A stretch of 64,000 nt of DNA from Luidia sarsii (Eukaryota > Echinodermata > Asteroidea > Paxillosida > Luidiidae). The stretch spans positions 5,680,761 to 5,744,760 of the forward strand of contig OX465103.1 of the NCBI GenBank assembly GCA_949987565.1, given 5' to 3'. This document shows, piece by piece, positions 1 through 14,245 of the stretch (within the stretch, counting starts at the first letter, position 1; each line of letters begins with the position of its first letter). A program made the position numbers and the translations under genes. The notes beneath the pieces were generated by a model, which was not told the origin of the DNA, did no database searches, and saw only the letters and a program-made list of their open reading frames with translations.

Positions 1-297
1 CCCCACCGCAGGGATCCGGTCCGGTTTCGGACTCGCTGTCAGCTGGTGCGGTGACTCAGGCTCACTGGTTCCAACGTGGCCAGTTGGGGATTGCTCTACG
101 GTTAGATCGACGGTCACTGGTTCCCCGCTGGGCTCCACTGGGTGTTGGCTGTGTGGAGTGTCTAGGCGCCGTCTCTTCAGACCGGGGTCGGCGCTGGAGG
201 CTCGGCTGGCATTGACCAGTCGCTGCGACTGGATGGCCCAGAGGGAGGCAAACTGGGTGGCCACCAGACGGAGCTCGTTGGAACCTACTTCCCATAT
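1..297 (-). CDS. GTF3C1: GTF3C1 exon 32 (runs off window)
   Basis: Opens [20 protein letters not shown] after acceptor cttttcctag. Human: [20 protein letters not shown]. It continues as a Ser/Pro/Glu-rich linker open to position 1. The C-terminal conserved block is outside the window. Confidence 0.88.
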   Translation of the reverse strand, partial: MWEVGSNELRLVATQFASLWAIQSQRLVNASRASSADPGLKRRRLDTPHSQHPVEPSGEPVTVDLTVEQSPTGHVGTSEPESPHQLTASPKPDRIPAVG

Positions 298-3200
298 CTA
301 GGAAAAGGAAGAGCGTCAATGTGTGCTCAGCAATGCAGCATACCTCAAAGACTAGGGACCTTGCCTCGATTCACTCTACAACACTCTACAACTATAAATC
401 CGAGTGTAGCCTCATGCTCAAGGCTGTTTATCTGAGAGAGTTGCCTTGTGTTCAAGGCTGTACAACTACAGGTGTGTACATGTATGTCTGATGAGAGTAG
501 CCTCCTGCTCAAGGCTGAGTATTTGTTACATGTTATATTTGGTTCATGTTGCATATTGTTTTGTGGCAGGCTGAAAAGAGTCTTTGTTTAAAACTTGGAC
601 AGTAGTGGTGCCCGGATCCGGAGTAGCACCACCAGCTTTCTGAATTTGGAGGTACCTGCTCGAATTGGTTCAAGGCTGACCAGTTGGGAAGAGTGCGAGC
701 AACAACTACTTTATCAGATGCTTCTGTGTATACTAAGTATCTGAGAATGTGGTTTCGTTAAATCAGGCTTTGGTAACATTTTCATCTACGCAGATTTGCA
801 GAAGCTATAAAACAAGGCTATAAAGCCACTCAAGGTTAAGGGCTAACGAAAGAAGGAGATAGGGAGGAACTCAGGAAGGTTAGAGATAGGAATTGACACT
901 CCTCTTAAAAGGGGCCAGATCATAAGCAGGTGGGAAACATGAACAAGGAAGGGAATTCCAGAGAGAGGCAGAACGTGGGAAGAAGCTGTTCTGATAGCTT
1001 TGTTCTACACCATGGGAGAGACAGAGTGTACGGGTGAGAGGAGGCAAACAGCCTGGGGCCAATTTCATAGAGCTGCTTAAGCGCCAAAATTTGCTTAAGC
1101 ACAAAAAAATCACCATTCATAGGACCCCCTTGCCAACCAAAACTCCACTATTCTTCCATGCTAAGTAAAGAAGAGTGGAATACCGGTCAAAAGCAATCAA
1201 CATCATATCGCAGTGCCATTGGTAATCGTGTTTACACAAGGAGGTGTTTTCCTGCTTAGCAGATTTTCACGCTTAAGCGGCTCTATGAAATTGGCCCCTG
1301 GTTGCTCACTTAAATGTCCTAACAGCTGGACGTACATGTAAGGGCCTCTCTACCATCTCAAGACTGACAGATAAAGTATCACGCAATTAATTCCCTCTGC
1401 CTTTGAGAAAGGTCCTGCTAGGATCGAAATGTCAGGCCCACTAAATTTTACAATTAATTCCTGTTGGGCAGTGAATGGCCTACCATGTGCTGCTGCAGTA
1501 AGGTGTTGATGCATGTCACCAGGGGCATTGGGGAGCCCGTCTCAGCGGCTGCCCTCCTCGCTGCTCGCTTCACCTCGGTCAGAGCGAGTCCCAGGAAGCC
1601 AGCCTCCTCAATCTTCCGGTAGACGCTCAGAATGAATGTGGTGGAGGGACGATCCAGCCCTTGCTGAGCGCACCTATTAGGAGAACACAAGAATCAGTTG
1701 GAAAGAGTGTCTACTCTTAATCCCCACTCATCTCAGTGAGATACCGTATAACATGATGTTTGCATTGAGGAGAATGTAAATCAATGAGGATTTTGCCCAG
1801 CTCAACAAAAGACAGCACTAAACACTCAGTGCTTATTATGTCGAGCAGGGCAAACCCTCATTGAATCTCAGTGACTATCTTCAAGTTTTAATGCTTCAGC
1901 GGAGTGTCTATGGCTTTACCTCTGAGTAAGGTCCTGGGTGTCATCGTCTTTCCTGTGGATGTACTTCCCGTCGTAGACACTTTGAAGGTAATCGATCTGT
2001 GGACAGAGCGCATCGGGCACGCACAGGGTCTCGGCTAGGTTGAGGCTCTCGCAGGGTCTGAGCAAGAACTCGGACAGGCTGGAGCAGGCCGGCTGAGACT
2101 CGGGCGGGGCGGGGCCCCCCGGCCTCGGCTCCCCGGGGGCCGCGCGCGTCAGCCTGACCGTGAAGGCGTTGAAGGCGATGTTCTCCTGGAGCACGGACAT
2201 GTTGTTGTCGCAGACGCCGGGGGCGTAGTGGCCCTGCAGGATCAGCCACTTGGTGAAGGAGCTCTGCGACGTCTTCATGCACTTCATGGTGACCGTCTTC
2301 ATGTGGGACCTGTCCATCGGCCCGGCCTGGACCGGCGCTGGGGGGGAGGAGGTGGAGGAGGAGGAGGAGGAGGAGGAGGAGGGCGCTGTAGGCCCAGTGT
2401 CTCCTGCCTCACCCAAATTGTCCCCCGGTCGCTCCTCAGAGAGCCCCTCGCTGGCGGAGGATGCACGCGGGACGTCCAGAACGCCACCGACCGATTCCGA
2501 GACGGACTTTTGGACGGGACAACCTTCCGGTCGGCCGGGCTCTTGCGGACAGTCTCCCGGTGTCTGGTTATCGGTTGCGACTGATCCGGCCGTCAGGAAG
2601 TAGCTGTGGTCCAGATTGGTGGCCGTGTGGTGAGGGGCCATCGGAGTCTCGGGCTTTTTGGACGCCGGCAATTCGGAGTTGCCGCTCAGCACGCCGTCAG
2701 CGAGCGTAGAGAGTGCCTCCATAGCTCTGCTCTCTCCCCCGGCGATCCTCTCCACAGCATCATCTGAGCAGGCTGCCGTCCGGCCCGATCCGCCGGTCCC
2801 AGCCCCCGACTTGGGCTTGCCCTCCTCCTCCTCCTCCTCTCCCCCGTCCTCCTCAAAGACAACGACCACACCTCCCGGCCCCCGCCGACCCTCCGCCGAC
2901 GACGTCGTCACCATCATCTCTTGCCCGGCGCCCTCTACCGTCGCCCTCAGGTCCAGGCTGGCCCCGCCCTCCATGTCCCGCCGCCCGTCCTGGTCCTCGT
3001 CTTCGTCCTCGGCCGAACCCTCCCCGGAGTCGCTGTCCTCCGAGTCGGACGAGTCTCGCCTCAGGAGTCCGCTCTGCTCCAGAAACTCCTTGTCGATCAG
3101 GTTGCTGTCCAGGAGGATGACCTGCTTAGGAACGATGAGCTGGCACTTCACCTGTGTCAGCAAAGAAAGAAAGAAAAAAGACATCCAAAGCAAACCACAC

Positions 3201-6200
3201 GTGTCTGTGATATGATATGATATTCACATCCAGGGAGAATGCAATACAATAAGGGCTGTGCAGGCCTTTGCGCTACTCAACGTACAATCACTGATGCACA
3301 TTCCGCGCCCTGCCGAATTGCCGACTGAAAAAAAATGCTTTGCCATTGAGAAAAGTCCTGCCAGGATCAAAACGTCAGGCCCTGTAACTTTTGAGATTTA
3401 CGTATGGTAGGTTATTTTAGTCAGTTTTTGCTTTTAATGGAAAAAATACAGGGAGCTTGGGCAGGATTCAAACCTGCAAAACCTACTTTCTAGTGCAGAT
3501 ATCTAGAGAGAGCAGAAGTCAAGGGCTCCAATGTAACTTCAGTTGCTCCGGCTGAATTTGCCGTTCAAATCATAGGCCTTGTCAGCCATCAGCAAGCTAG
3601 CCTTAGAGGTGGAGAACATCCTTGATAATCGATGTTCACAGAGCCAAGCAATATAAATACATGAATAGTCAAAGATTAGATGAGTATCTGGGAAGGCCAA
3701 ATTGTTTGCATTTGAGTGAAAAAAGGGGTGTGTTCCACTGAGTTGTACGGGAGTTGACGTTTGAATGCTTCTGGCTGGCACCCCCACCCCGGCAAAGACT
3801 AATTCTAGTTGATTATTTGGGAAGGCCATCATCTAAGGGCTGGATAGCTCAGATGGTAAGAGCACTAGTACATGTCTCGGTTTCACATCCCGGTACAGTC
3901 AAATTTTCTTCAACCTTTTTTTTTCTCCAAATTATTCAAAAGTTCTCACTCAGTCGTTTGAATATAGTTCTCAGCAATCCTGTGTCTGTTGCCTTGAGTC
4001 AAACCACACCTTCAAACTTTCAAACAGTTAAGCCAGTTCCTTCTATGCCTTGACTGCAAGTCCTACCTCGTCGGCCAGTATCAGGGAGATCTGGCAGGAT
4101 CCGGCGCCGCAGGAAACCTGGGGTAAGATCACTCCTTCCTCCGGTGCTGTGGGAAAAAAAAAATTGGGACATAAATTAGAGTGTGACTGTTTAACCCATA
4201 TCTGCCTGACTGGTCACAGCACATAAACAGTGTTCCTGCCTAATTAGCCCCTATCACGCTAAAAAACAAACAAACCTGCATTACTTATAATTAAGTGGGC
4301 CTGACGTTTTGATCCTAGTAGGACCTTTCTCAAAGGCCTTTGAGAAAGGTCCTGCTAGGATCGAAACATCAGGCCCACTAAATTTTAAGATTTGCATTTG
4401 GGTAATTTTAGTCAGTAAGCAGTTTGCAACATTTTTGTATATCAAACCTGCATTACAACAGAATTGTCAATGACAGCTTTTCCAAAAAATAAAAACCCTA
4501 CAAACTATATACCAGTGTGGAAAGAGTATGAAATTTACTTAATTATGAGACAAGACAATCTAAAATATCATAAACCATATCAATAGAACAGTGAATGGGA
4601 TAACACCATTATTTTCACAACTTAAAAATAGACCATGGAATCTCACGTAGTTCGGCGTTTGTAACTTGTCTGCATCCTACGGGAAATCTCGTAACTCGGC
4701 AGATATGGGTTTTGACCATTTCATGGACCAAGGTGGAGAACCTTTGGCATTAGAAGAAGGGTTGGGGAGGGCGGGATCGGTCCCAGTAAATGAGGAGGTG
4801 GGAAAGAAAGAAAGAGACGCTCGTGGATTGGGCCCAATTTCATAGAGCCACTTAAGCGTGAAAATCTAAAGGAAGAGGTTTGGTTCTGAAAAGAACCTTT
4901 TCAGAACCACACCTCTTCCCTTAAGAGACCTGATACATGGTGTCACCGCAAACCTTCCTATATTGATTCACCCACCATGCAAAGCCTTAAGTCTTATTTA
5001 TCCATAATAATGAGTTTGCCCCATATAGCACCATGCGTTTGCCCTCTTTGGTAATGGCGTCGCAGTCCCCTTGTCGGCACACGGCACGCGATGAGTGCGC
5101 ACTCTACATGTAGTTTATTCATAGAGCTCTATGCGGCCTACCTGACTCCAGTAAGGCTGTGTAGCAGGCCACGACTTCAGCGGGCAGTTCCTGGGGTATC
5201 TTGTTCATGTTGAAGCGCTTAGCATAGGCGGTGGACAGCTGATAGGTGATCGGTACTTGGGGAACAATTCGTCGGCGAGCTTTGCTCTTCTGAAGAGGCC
5301 AATCATTTAAAAAAAAAAAAATTAAAAAGGGGAATCGAGGGGGATCAACGAAGGGTCAGGATTAACAGCTGAGAGGGAGAAAGAAGACAACGGATTAGCA
5401 GATGGTTGTAACAGATGGATGGTTGGGATGGTTGCAATGGATAGTTGGTATGGTTGCACTGGACGGCTGGTAAGGTTGCAATGGATGGTTGGTATGGTTG
5501 AATTGGATGGTTGGTACATGTACGTATGGTTGCATTGGATGGCTGGTAAGGTTGCACTGAATGGCTGGTATGGTTGTACTGGATGGTTGGTATGGGTGCA
5601 TTCAATGGTGGGTATGGTTGCATAGCATGACTGGTATGGTTGCATAGCATGGTTGGTATGGCTGCATAGCATGGCTGATATGGTTGCATAGCATGGTTGT
5701 TGTGGTTGCAATGGATGGTTGGTATGGTTGCAATGGACGGTTGGATTGGATTGTTGGTATGGTTGCATTGGATAGTTTGATTGGATTGTTGGTATGGTTG
5801 CATTGGATGGTTGGTATGGTTGCAGAGCATGGGTGGTATGGTTGCATTGGATAGTTTGATTGGATTGTAGGTATGGTTGCAATGGATGGTTGGTATGGTT
5901 GCATAGCATGGGTGGTATGGTTGCATTGGATGGTTGGTATGGTTGCATAGCATGGGTGGTATGATTGCATTGGATAGTTTGATTGGATTGTTGGTATGGT
6001 TGCATTGGATGGTTGGTATGGTTGCAGAGCATGGGTGGTATGGTTGCATTGGATAGTTTGATTGGATTGTTGGTATGGTTGCATTGGATGGTTGGTATGG
6101 TTGCATAGAATGGGTGGTATGATTGCATTGGATAGTTTGATTGGATTGTTGGTATGGTTGCATTGGATGGTTGGTATGGTTGCAGAGCATGGGTGGTATG

Positions 6201-9200
6201 GTTGCATTGGATAGTTTGATTGGATTGTAGGTATGGTTGCAATGGATGGTTGGTATGGTTGCATTGGATGGTTGGTATGGTTGCAGAGCATGGGTGGTAT
6301 GGTTGCATTGGATAGTTTGATTGGATTGTTGGTATGGTTGCATTGGATGGTTGGTATGGTTGCATAGAATGGGTGGTATGATTGCATTGGATAGTTTGAT
6401 TGGATTGTTGGTATGGTTGCATTGGATGGTTGGTATGGTTGCATAGAATGGGTGGTATGATTGCTTTGGATAGTTTGATTGGATTGTTGGTATGGTTGCA
6501 TTGGATGGTTGGTATGGTTGCATAGAATGGGTGGTATGATTGCATTGGATAGTTTGATTGGATTGTTGGTATGGTTGCAATGGATGGTTGGTATGGTTGC
6601 AGAGCATGGGTGGTATGGTTGCATTGGATAGTTTGATTTGATTGTTGGTATGGTTGCATTGGATGGTTGGTATGGTTGCAGAGCATGGGTGGTATGGTTG
6701 CATTGGATAGTTTGATTGGTTTGTTGGTATGGTTGCATTGGATGGTTGGTATGGTTGCATAGCATGGTTGGTATGGTTGCCTTGGATGGTTGGTACATGT
6801 ATGGTTGCAATGGGTAGCTGCATGGTTGCACTGGATGGTTTACTCACCAAAGAGCGGCTGACCAGGCCCTTGGATCGACAGAAAAGGAAGACGTCATGCA
6901 GCAGATTGGAGTCAAACTGCTCAAAGAGCTTGAAGGAGGACCTTGCATCGTAGTCACTCGCAGTCTGTGCAGACAGGGTACTCTGCCCAAAGACAAAAGC
7001 ACAGACAAAACTAACAGCGCTGCTGGCAAAGGTCTAAAAAAGTCCCCAAAAACCAAGAACAAGACCACACCAAAGATATCAACACTGAAGACAAAGACCA
7101 AGGCCCTAATATCCAAGACTGAGACTAGGACTTTCTTCCGGAGAGGCAGATCTCCTTGAAATAAACACGCAGGTTAAATGTACAGTGAAACGTAGTTATA
7201 ACGAACATCCCGGGATCCATGAAAACTGTTCGGTATAGCAGTCGTTCGTTATAGCAGTTGCGGGCACATATTTTGTGCACAAAAATCGGGAGCCAAAGGC
7301 CATGTTCGTTATAGCCGAATGTTCAGTATATCGACATTACACTGTATTAAGTATCTGACAGTAATTTGCTAACTTTTAGCCTTAAAGCAATACAAAGATG
7401 TTGTAAACTGCTTACCAACTTACATACATTGACATTTTCTTGAAATCACTAAAATTCCAATTGTACACATTTGTTTTTCACTCACGTGAACGATAGTGTG
7501 CAGAGCTAGTCTCCTCAAGTCTGTCATGTTCTCCTCCTTGAAGAACATCTTGTTGGTTGCGTCTTCTTTGGCGATGGCCTCCACAGTGTAGTCCCTGTGC
7601 AGCGTGCTCAGGTCTTCGGGCAGCGACTTGCTGAAGATCCCCGCAATCCTGGAAAAACAACGACAGAGCCGGCTTTCGGTGTACGCCTTACACTCCTCAC
7701 AATTAAGCTTCACAGTTCCAAACACTCATTCTCTTCAAAAGACTCGCATTCAAGTCACAAAATATCCGAGTCCGGGTCGTCTCTCGAGAGAGACCGAGTC
7801 CCAAGTAATGCAGGTCGAGTCCGAGTTTGACTCACGAGTCGTCTTTAACTGTATCACATTCATAAGGTGATATACAAAAATGTTGCAAACTGCTTGCTGA
7901 CTAAAATTACCAAAATGCAAATCTTAAAATTTAGTGGGCCTGTATCACATTCATGTTTATTTATATTAGGTTATCACTTAATGTGCCAGTCCTTTCCCTA
8001 TTAATTTAATAATCCCTCTTTTGTGTTCACTCCTCCTCTTCTCTCTTTGATCTTTGACCTTTCCCTATGAATTTTGCCTTTTCATTCTTTGTGATGTACA
8101 TTCTGTGATATGTGTATTGTTGGTTGATGATGTGGAAAAGAAATAAACTAAATTTAACTAAAAAAAAAACAACGTTATGTCGGACAAAATGGCGGCAATT
8201 TGTCGGACCTTAAATCGCGCGTTGTGATTGGTCAATTTGTCAAGGGGAGTGGCCTACTGGATCGGTGTATTGACTTGAGTCTGAGTCAAAAGTCATACAT
8301 GTCCGTTTGATTCAATCACAGTTTGAAGACTCTGTGCCTTGGCGCAGCACAGACAGTCTCTTCATGGATACTTGCCTGAACTTGGCCTCCAGTCTGTCTA
8401 CGAGTTTGTGAAACTCTTCGGCGATTGTCTCTTGCGAATCCTTGTCCAATTCTGGGCTGACGGTATCCATTACGGCCTAGAAATTCACCCATCCACCCAA
8501 AAGTAAGACATCAATTCCATTGAGTACATGTAATTCATTCATTTACGTAAGAATTAATTGAGTAAGTATTTGTTTTCATCTTTTTTGGGCCATTACGGCC
8601 TAGAAATTCTCCCATCCACCCAAAAGTAAGACATCAATTGCATTTAGTAAATCATTCATTTACGTAAGAATTAATTGAGTAAGAATTTGTTTTCACTTTT
8701 TTTTGGCCATTACGGCCTAGAAATTATCCCATCCACCCAAAAGTAAGAAATCAATTCCATTGAGTAATTCATTCATTTACGTAAGAATTAATTATTTTTG
8801 TATATCACTAAGAATTAATTGAGTAAGAATTCGTTTTCAACTTCGTGTCGGGCCCATTTCTAGTGCCCATGACTACCAAACGTTCTTTCTTTTTTATCAA
8901 TGTGTCATTTTCAAAACTCAATAAAAAATCAGAAAGGATATATACCTGTGAAATAAATCAATAAGGGTATGCTAAGTGTACAAGTGAGTCAAACCTACAG
9001 TAGCATAATTTGAACGTCGGCGTGGCTTATCAAGATCTGTTCAAGATTTTTTTTTTTACACACTGAGTATTGTTTGGTTTTGTGCTTTGCATTCTAAATG
9101 GAAGGTGTTTTTGTTATCAGCATTTTGGAGAGCCACTGGATTGTGATTTGGGTCGCATTTTGGCAATCAGACAGGGGTGCTGTTTATTTTTGTCGCTTGT

Positions 9201-12200
9201 GAATTTTTATCGGTTTTTAACTTTCAATCTTCTGATACTTTTTTCATTATATACATGTACAGTAGAATGTCGCTATAACGAACCCTGATAAACCGAACAT
9301 CTGGCTATATCGAACATGCCCTTTGGCTCCCGATTTTTGTGAACAAAATATGTGGCCACAACGACCGCTATACCAAACAATTTTCATGGATCCTGGGATG
9401 TCCATTATAGCGACGTTCTACTGTATTGTTTCCCCCTGCTAATTAAAACGACGAATGAAAACTACAGTGCCATTCAGACATCCAGCAGGGCAGAGCCCTC
9501 ACGGAGCTTGCCTTGTCTTCAAAGACTTCTCCCAGGCAGACGCTGTAGTTCATTTGGTGCTCGGAGTAGCGCATGAGCCGTGTGGAGCGCTTAGAGACTG
9601 CCTTGGCGTCCTTCTTCTCCAGATTGCTGACATTCTGTGTGTCCAGGGCGGGGATCGCAAATCAGGGGTTTGGATGGGAGGAGGGCAGAAGGAAAGCATA
9701 ATTTCAAGAAATTTTCCAGATTGTTTTTTTTTCACAATTGAATTTCAATTTTGTTGTCAAGATTTTTTTTTTTCATTTAGTGGGCCTGACGTTTCGATCC
9801 TAGCAGGACCTTTCTCAAAGGCAGAAAGGCAGAGATTTGTTTTTTTTTATTTTGTTTCCCAATTTTTCCAAAAAGATATTTTTTTGAGAATTGTTTAAAA
9901 AAAATTGTCAAGATTTTGTTTAAGAGATTATTATTTTTTTTTATTTTTCAAGAAAATATTCACAAAAGGTTTATCATTTTATACTTTGTCATTAAGCGCA
10001 AAACTTGGTTCCCATAGTGCAGCCATCAGGCCGCCATCCACTGGATGGCACAGGATGTGTTCTTTCAAGATTATTCAGGAACATTTCCCAAAATTAGGAG
10101 GGCCCGATGTTTCGATCCTAGCAGGTCCTTTTCATCAGCTGTCGTAGTCTGACAAGGTCACACTCATATCCATAACACCGGCTCATGCTACTTCTGTATG
10201 AGCCTAAAAGTCATTACAGTTTGCTAGGTAAGGCATGTCAATTCTTGTTTTTATCGTAAATTCATTGAAATAAAACAATGATGAAAAGAAAGAGTAGTTG
10301 GCTGCTTTGCTGCATCATGTACACTTACCGGTAAATGTATGACTAAGATTCGCCACTGCAGTTTTTTGTTCATTTCCAAACCCCTAAATCTGATGACTTT
10401 CAAGATTTCCCTGCATGGTCGGTAGCAAAGCGTCAGCCAGTTGCCATTTTTGCACCTGATTGACCTCAGCGTGACATTCACAACTATGAACGGCGAATAC
10501 TCACCGGAAGCTTCTTGCTGAAGACCTGCTGCACAGTCTCCCATGTTACCAGGTTCTTGTAGGACAGGACCTTGTTGAAAATAGCCGAGGCCACTTTGCA
10601 CAGGAGCAGCTAAACATGAGGGGAGAAACAAATGAAGTAGCAGTAAAATTTAATTTTCAAGGTGTTTTGGGGTATTTAAGAATTTGTGATGTTTTGTTCA
10701 GGATTTTTCTTTTTATTCAATTTTTCCATTTTTTTTTTCTCAATTTTTTCAAGAACTTTCAATTTTGTGTATTTCTAAGTTTCTTTAAAGAATGTTTTTT
10801 CAAGAATTTTTCAATTTCAAATTTTTTTTTTTACAAGATCACTTTTAGAGATGTTCTCACATTGGAATGAGAATTTTAAGTTCATTCAAGATGACTCTGC
10901 TTTTGAGAAAGGTCCTGCTAGTGCTACAATCAAAACTTCAAGCCCTCCTAAATCTTGTCATTCAAGATGATTTTAAAAATCATTCAGGATAATTTTCACA
11001 ATTTGTCCATACTCCCACAGCCACCCGTCCATCCCATACCAAGGATGCAAAATTGGTCGGCAAAGATCTTACCACCACAGATATAAATAGCCTATAGACA
11101 GACAGCCATACAAAACGCCTATGGAAAACAACGTCAGGATACTGTAATGGTGACGGCGCCCGACTAAATATGAAACCGTGGGCGGAAGTATAGATGAACG
11201 ATGTGCACAAACATATAGAGAAATCAAGGAATGATGGATTCAAACTGGACTTGGGGGATGAAACCATGCTGATTGAGATCAAAAGCCCTTTTAAGAGATG
11301 ACTACATACACCATTACAGATGTGTATTTGCGTGTTTTATTATAAATAATAATTAATCAAAATTTGGCGGTCATTTTTCTCGTGGATGGCGCTGAGTTTG
11401 AGTACGGCACTGAGTTTGAGTTTGAGTTTTGGCACTGAGTTTGAGTACGTACGTCTGTCCGTGTGACGTGACGAACAAGTTAACCCATGGTATTTCACGC
11501 GTCCTGAAATTACAGTCTTGCGCCCGCTGTTGTCCGTCTACAGGTTATTTATGTCTGTGCTTACCACGCTATCCTCGGCCGGTGTCCAGCTGTAGACGAC
11601 GCGGGTGACTATGCCCACGGCTCGCTTGGCTCGCTGGTGCTGCTTTCTGTCCTCCCTGGCCTGTCGCTTCTCCTCCCGCCTCCGCAGCCACTCGTCCCGC
11701 CGTTGCTTCCTCACTGCCTTCTCCTCCGTGTCGCGCTCGGGAGCCGGCACCCGTCGGCGCTTCAGGCCTCTACCCCCGGCCGTCCCTGCTTTGAAGTGGT
11801 CCGCCTCCACCAGCTCTGTCTCTACAGAGACCACCTCTCTCACACCTGGGAGATCGAGGGGGCATTTTTTGGTTGTACAGACATTATCAATTGCTTTTTA
11901 TTCAAGATCTATTCCAGGTTTTCCAAAATTTGACAGATTTTTTAAAACCAATTTTTTTCAAGCTTTTGAAAAAAATTCTAAACCATTTTCCATACTTTTA
12001 GAGATTCTTTAAACCATTTTTTCAAGCTTCTTAAAGAATAATGAAACATTTTCAAGTTTGATCTTTTCAGATGCTTCAAAAAGTTTTGCATGTTTTTCCC
12101 AGATTTTTCAAGAATATTTTCCTTGTTTTTCCAGATATGTAAGAGATTTTTCAACACTTTTTCAAGACCTTTCCAAGATTTTTTCAAGAACTTTTCAAGA

Positions 12201-14214
12201 TTTTTTCAAGATTTTTTCAAGAACTTTTTAAGATTTTTCAAGATTTTTTCAAGAACTCTCCAAGAACTTTCAAAGATTTTTTCAACAACTTTTCAAGATT
12301 TTTTCAAGAACATTTTTAGTTTTTTCAAGATTTTAAATACAAAAATTAAGAGAATTGTCCAGATTTTCGAAGGGAGTTGAGGGCTGGTAACGCACCTGGC
12401 CTGATGGTCAGTGGCACCATCTTGCGTGGCATGCGGCTGGCCAGGGATCTGGCTGGGCCGTGCTTGATCTTGCACAGATTGCGCTGGAAGCGGTTCTGGA
12501 ACCGCTGTCTGCTCATGTGGTGCGGGTTGATGGTGTCGCTGGTCCAGTTTCGCTTCAGGTGGCTGACAGACAAAAAAAAAAAAAAAAAAAAATTCAGACA
12601 ATGTCTACTTAAGAGAGGTGACATTTGAGTTAGTGAGAGCATTTACTTTAATAGAAAGCAAAGCCCACTATGGGAAGAGTACTGATATGCTAAACCAGAG
12701 GTCTTGGGTTCAAATCCTGGTCCAGTCAAAGTTTTCTTTTGTTTCCGATTTTTCAAATTGTTCAAAAAAGTTCCCGGTCAGTTTTTCATTAATTCGTTTG
12801 ACTTGAATTGAACAAAGAAAAGCTGCATCCACTTTGTGTGATTCCCGTGCTGCTGTTTAGGTAGTTAATGTTCAAGATGACTTTACTGCGACCGGCGCAG
12901 TGGTCATCAGTGCAAAGCCTACCTGTAGAAGCTCGAGTCGTAGCCGCCGGCCCCACGCCCGTCCCCCGGAATCCTCCCGTCGTCAACGACCGGCCCCTGG
13001 TTGCTCTCCTGGGTCCGCGCGTAGCTGGTTAACTTGCCCCTGCGTCTGCCACCCGGTGGAGGCACGCTGCTCCGAACCGTCCCTGGATAGCGGCCACAAC
13101 GGAGAACAAATCTGCCTCTGACTCTTGCACACACAAAAATAGTACTGCCAGGCCATGTTTTTTTAGTCGGAGGATTGAGGAGTTGACACTCGGAGATGAC
13201 ACAGAACTGCAGTTTGCATCCACTTTGTGTGATCCCCGAGCCGCCATAGCCGGGGGCCAATTTCATAGAGCCGCTTAAGCGTCAAAATGGGCTTAAGCGC
13301 AACAAGTCATGAGCCACAGGATCCCCTTGCCAACCCAAACCTCACGTTTGTTTCACGCTAAGTAAAGAAGAGTGGAATACAAGTCTAAAGCAATTGGCAT
13401 CACATCGCAGCACAGTTTGTAATCCTGGCAAGGAAGACCTTTCCTGTTAAGCAGATTTTCACGCTTAAGCGGCTCTATGAAATTGGACCCAGGTTTATAA
13501 CCATTGGTTGCTTGCATCTGAATGAAAAGCGGTGTGATCCCTGGAGATGTACGGCAGTTAATGGTTGAATGCTTCTGTCTGCTGCCCCCATCCGGGCAAA
13601 GACTACACCGACGTTTGAATTATGCCAGGTTTGACTCACTTGTACACTTAGCATACACATATATTGATTTATTTCACGGGTAGATAATCTGGGAGGCCAC
13701 CATCTAAAGGCTGGACAGCTCAGACGCAGGTGTGAAAAACCAGAGGTCTCAAATCCCGGTCCAGTCCAAGTGTTCTTTGCTAGTTTTTCTTTTCAATTTG
13801 TTTTTCAATTCGCTAGACTGCTAGCAATGAGAACATTCGGAGGGCCTGACATTTTGATCCTAGCAGGACCTTTCTCAAAGGCATGCCAGAAATGAGATAA
13901 AAGAGGGGAAGCACTTTGTGTAAATCCCAGGGGGCCAGGTTCATGGGAGACTCACCCAGAGGAGTGTTGAGGCAGATGACCTTCAACTCAAACCAGAACT
14001 TCTCCAGGTCGTTGAGGGTGGCCAGGTGGTGCTTGTGGCCCGGGTACTGCTTCTCCGAGACAAAGTAGGAGCTGGGCTTGCTGGAGGTGGTGTCCACCAG
14101 GGACACGTTGCGGCAGACGTAGATGCTCAGCTAATGGGTACGGGAGGTAGGCGGGAGAGGGGGAGTAAAGAGGTGTTTTGTATGGCGGAGGTTGAGGATG
14201 TTAGGATAGAGGCC

Positions 14215-14245
<31 letters not shown>

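Noticed and set aside
2228..3220. Plus-strand frames of 82-185 codons opposite GTF3C1 exon 30
   Set aside because: Antisense shadows of a GC-rich coding exon that has clear homology and splice sites on the minus strand.
5322..6850. Three minus-strand frames of 409-501 codons (Asn/Pro/Tyr-rich)
   Set aside because: They are frames through a 79-bp minisatellite; all three are open at once and no family is recognisable.
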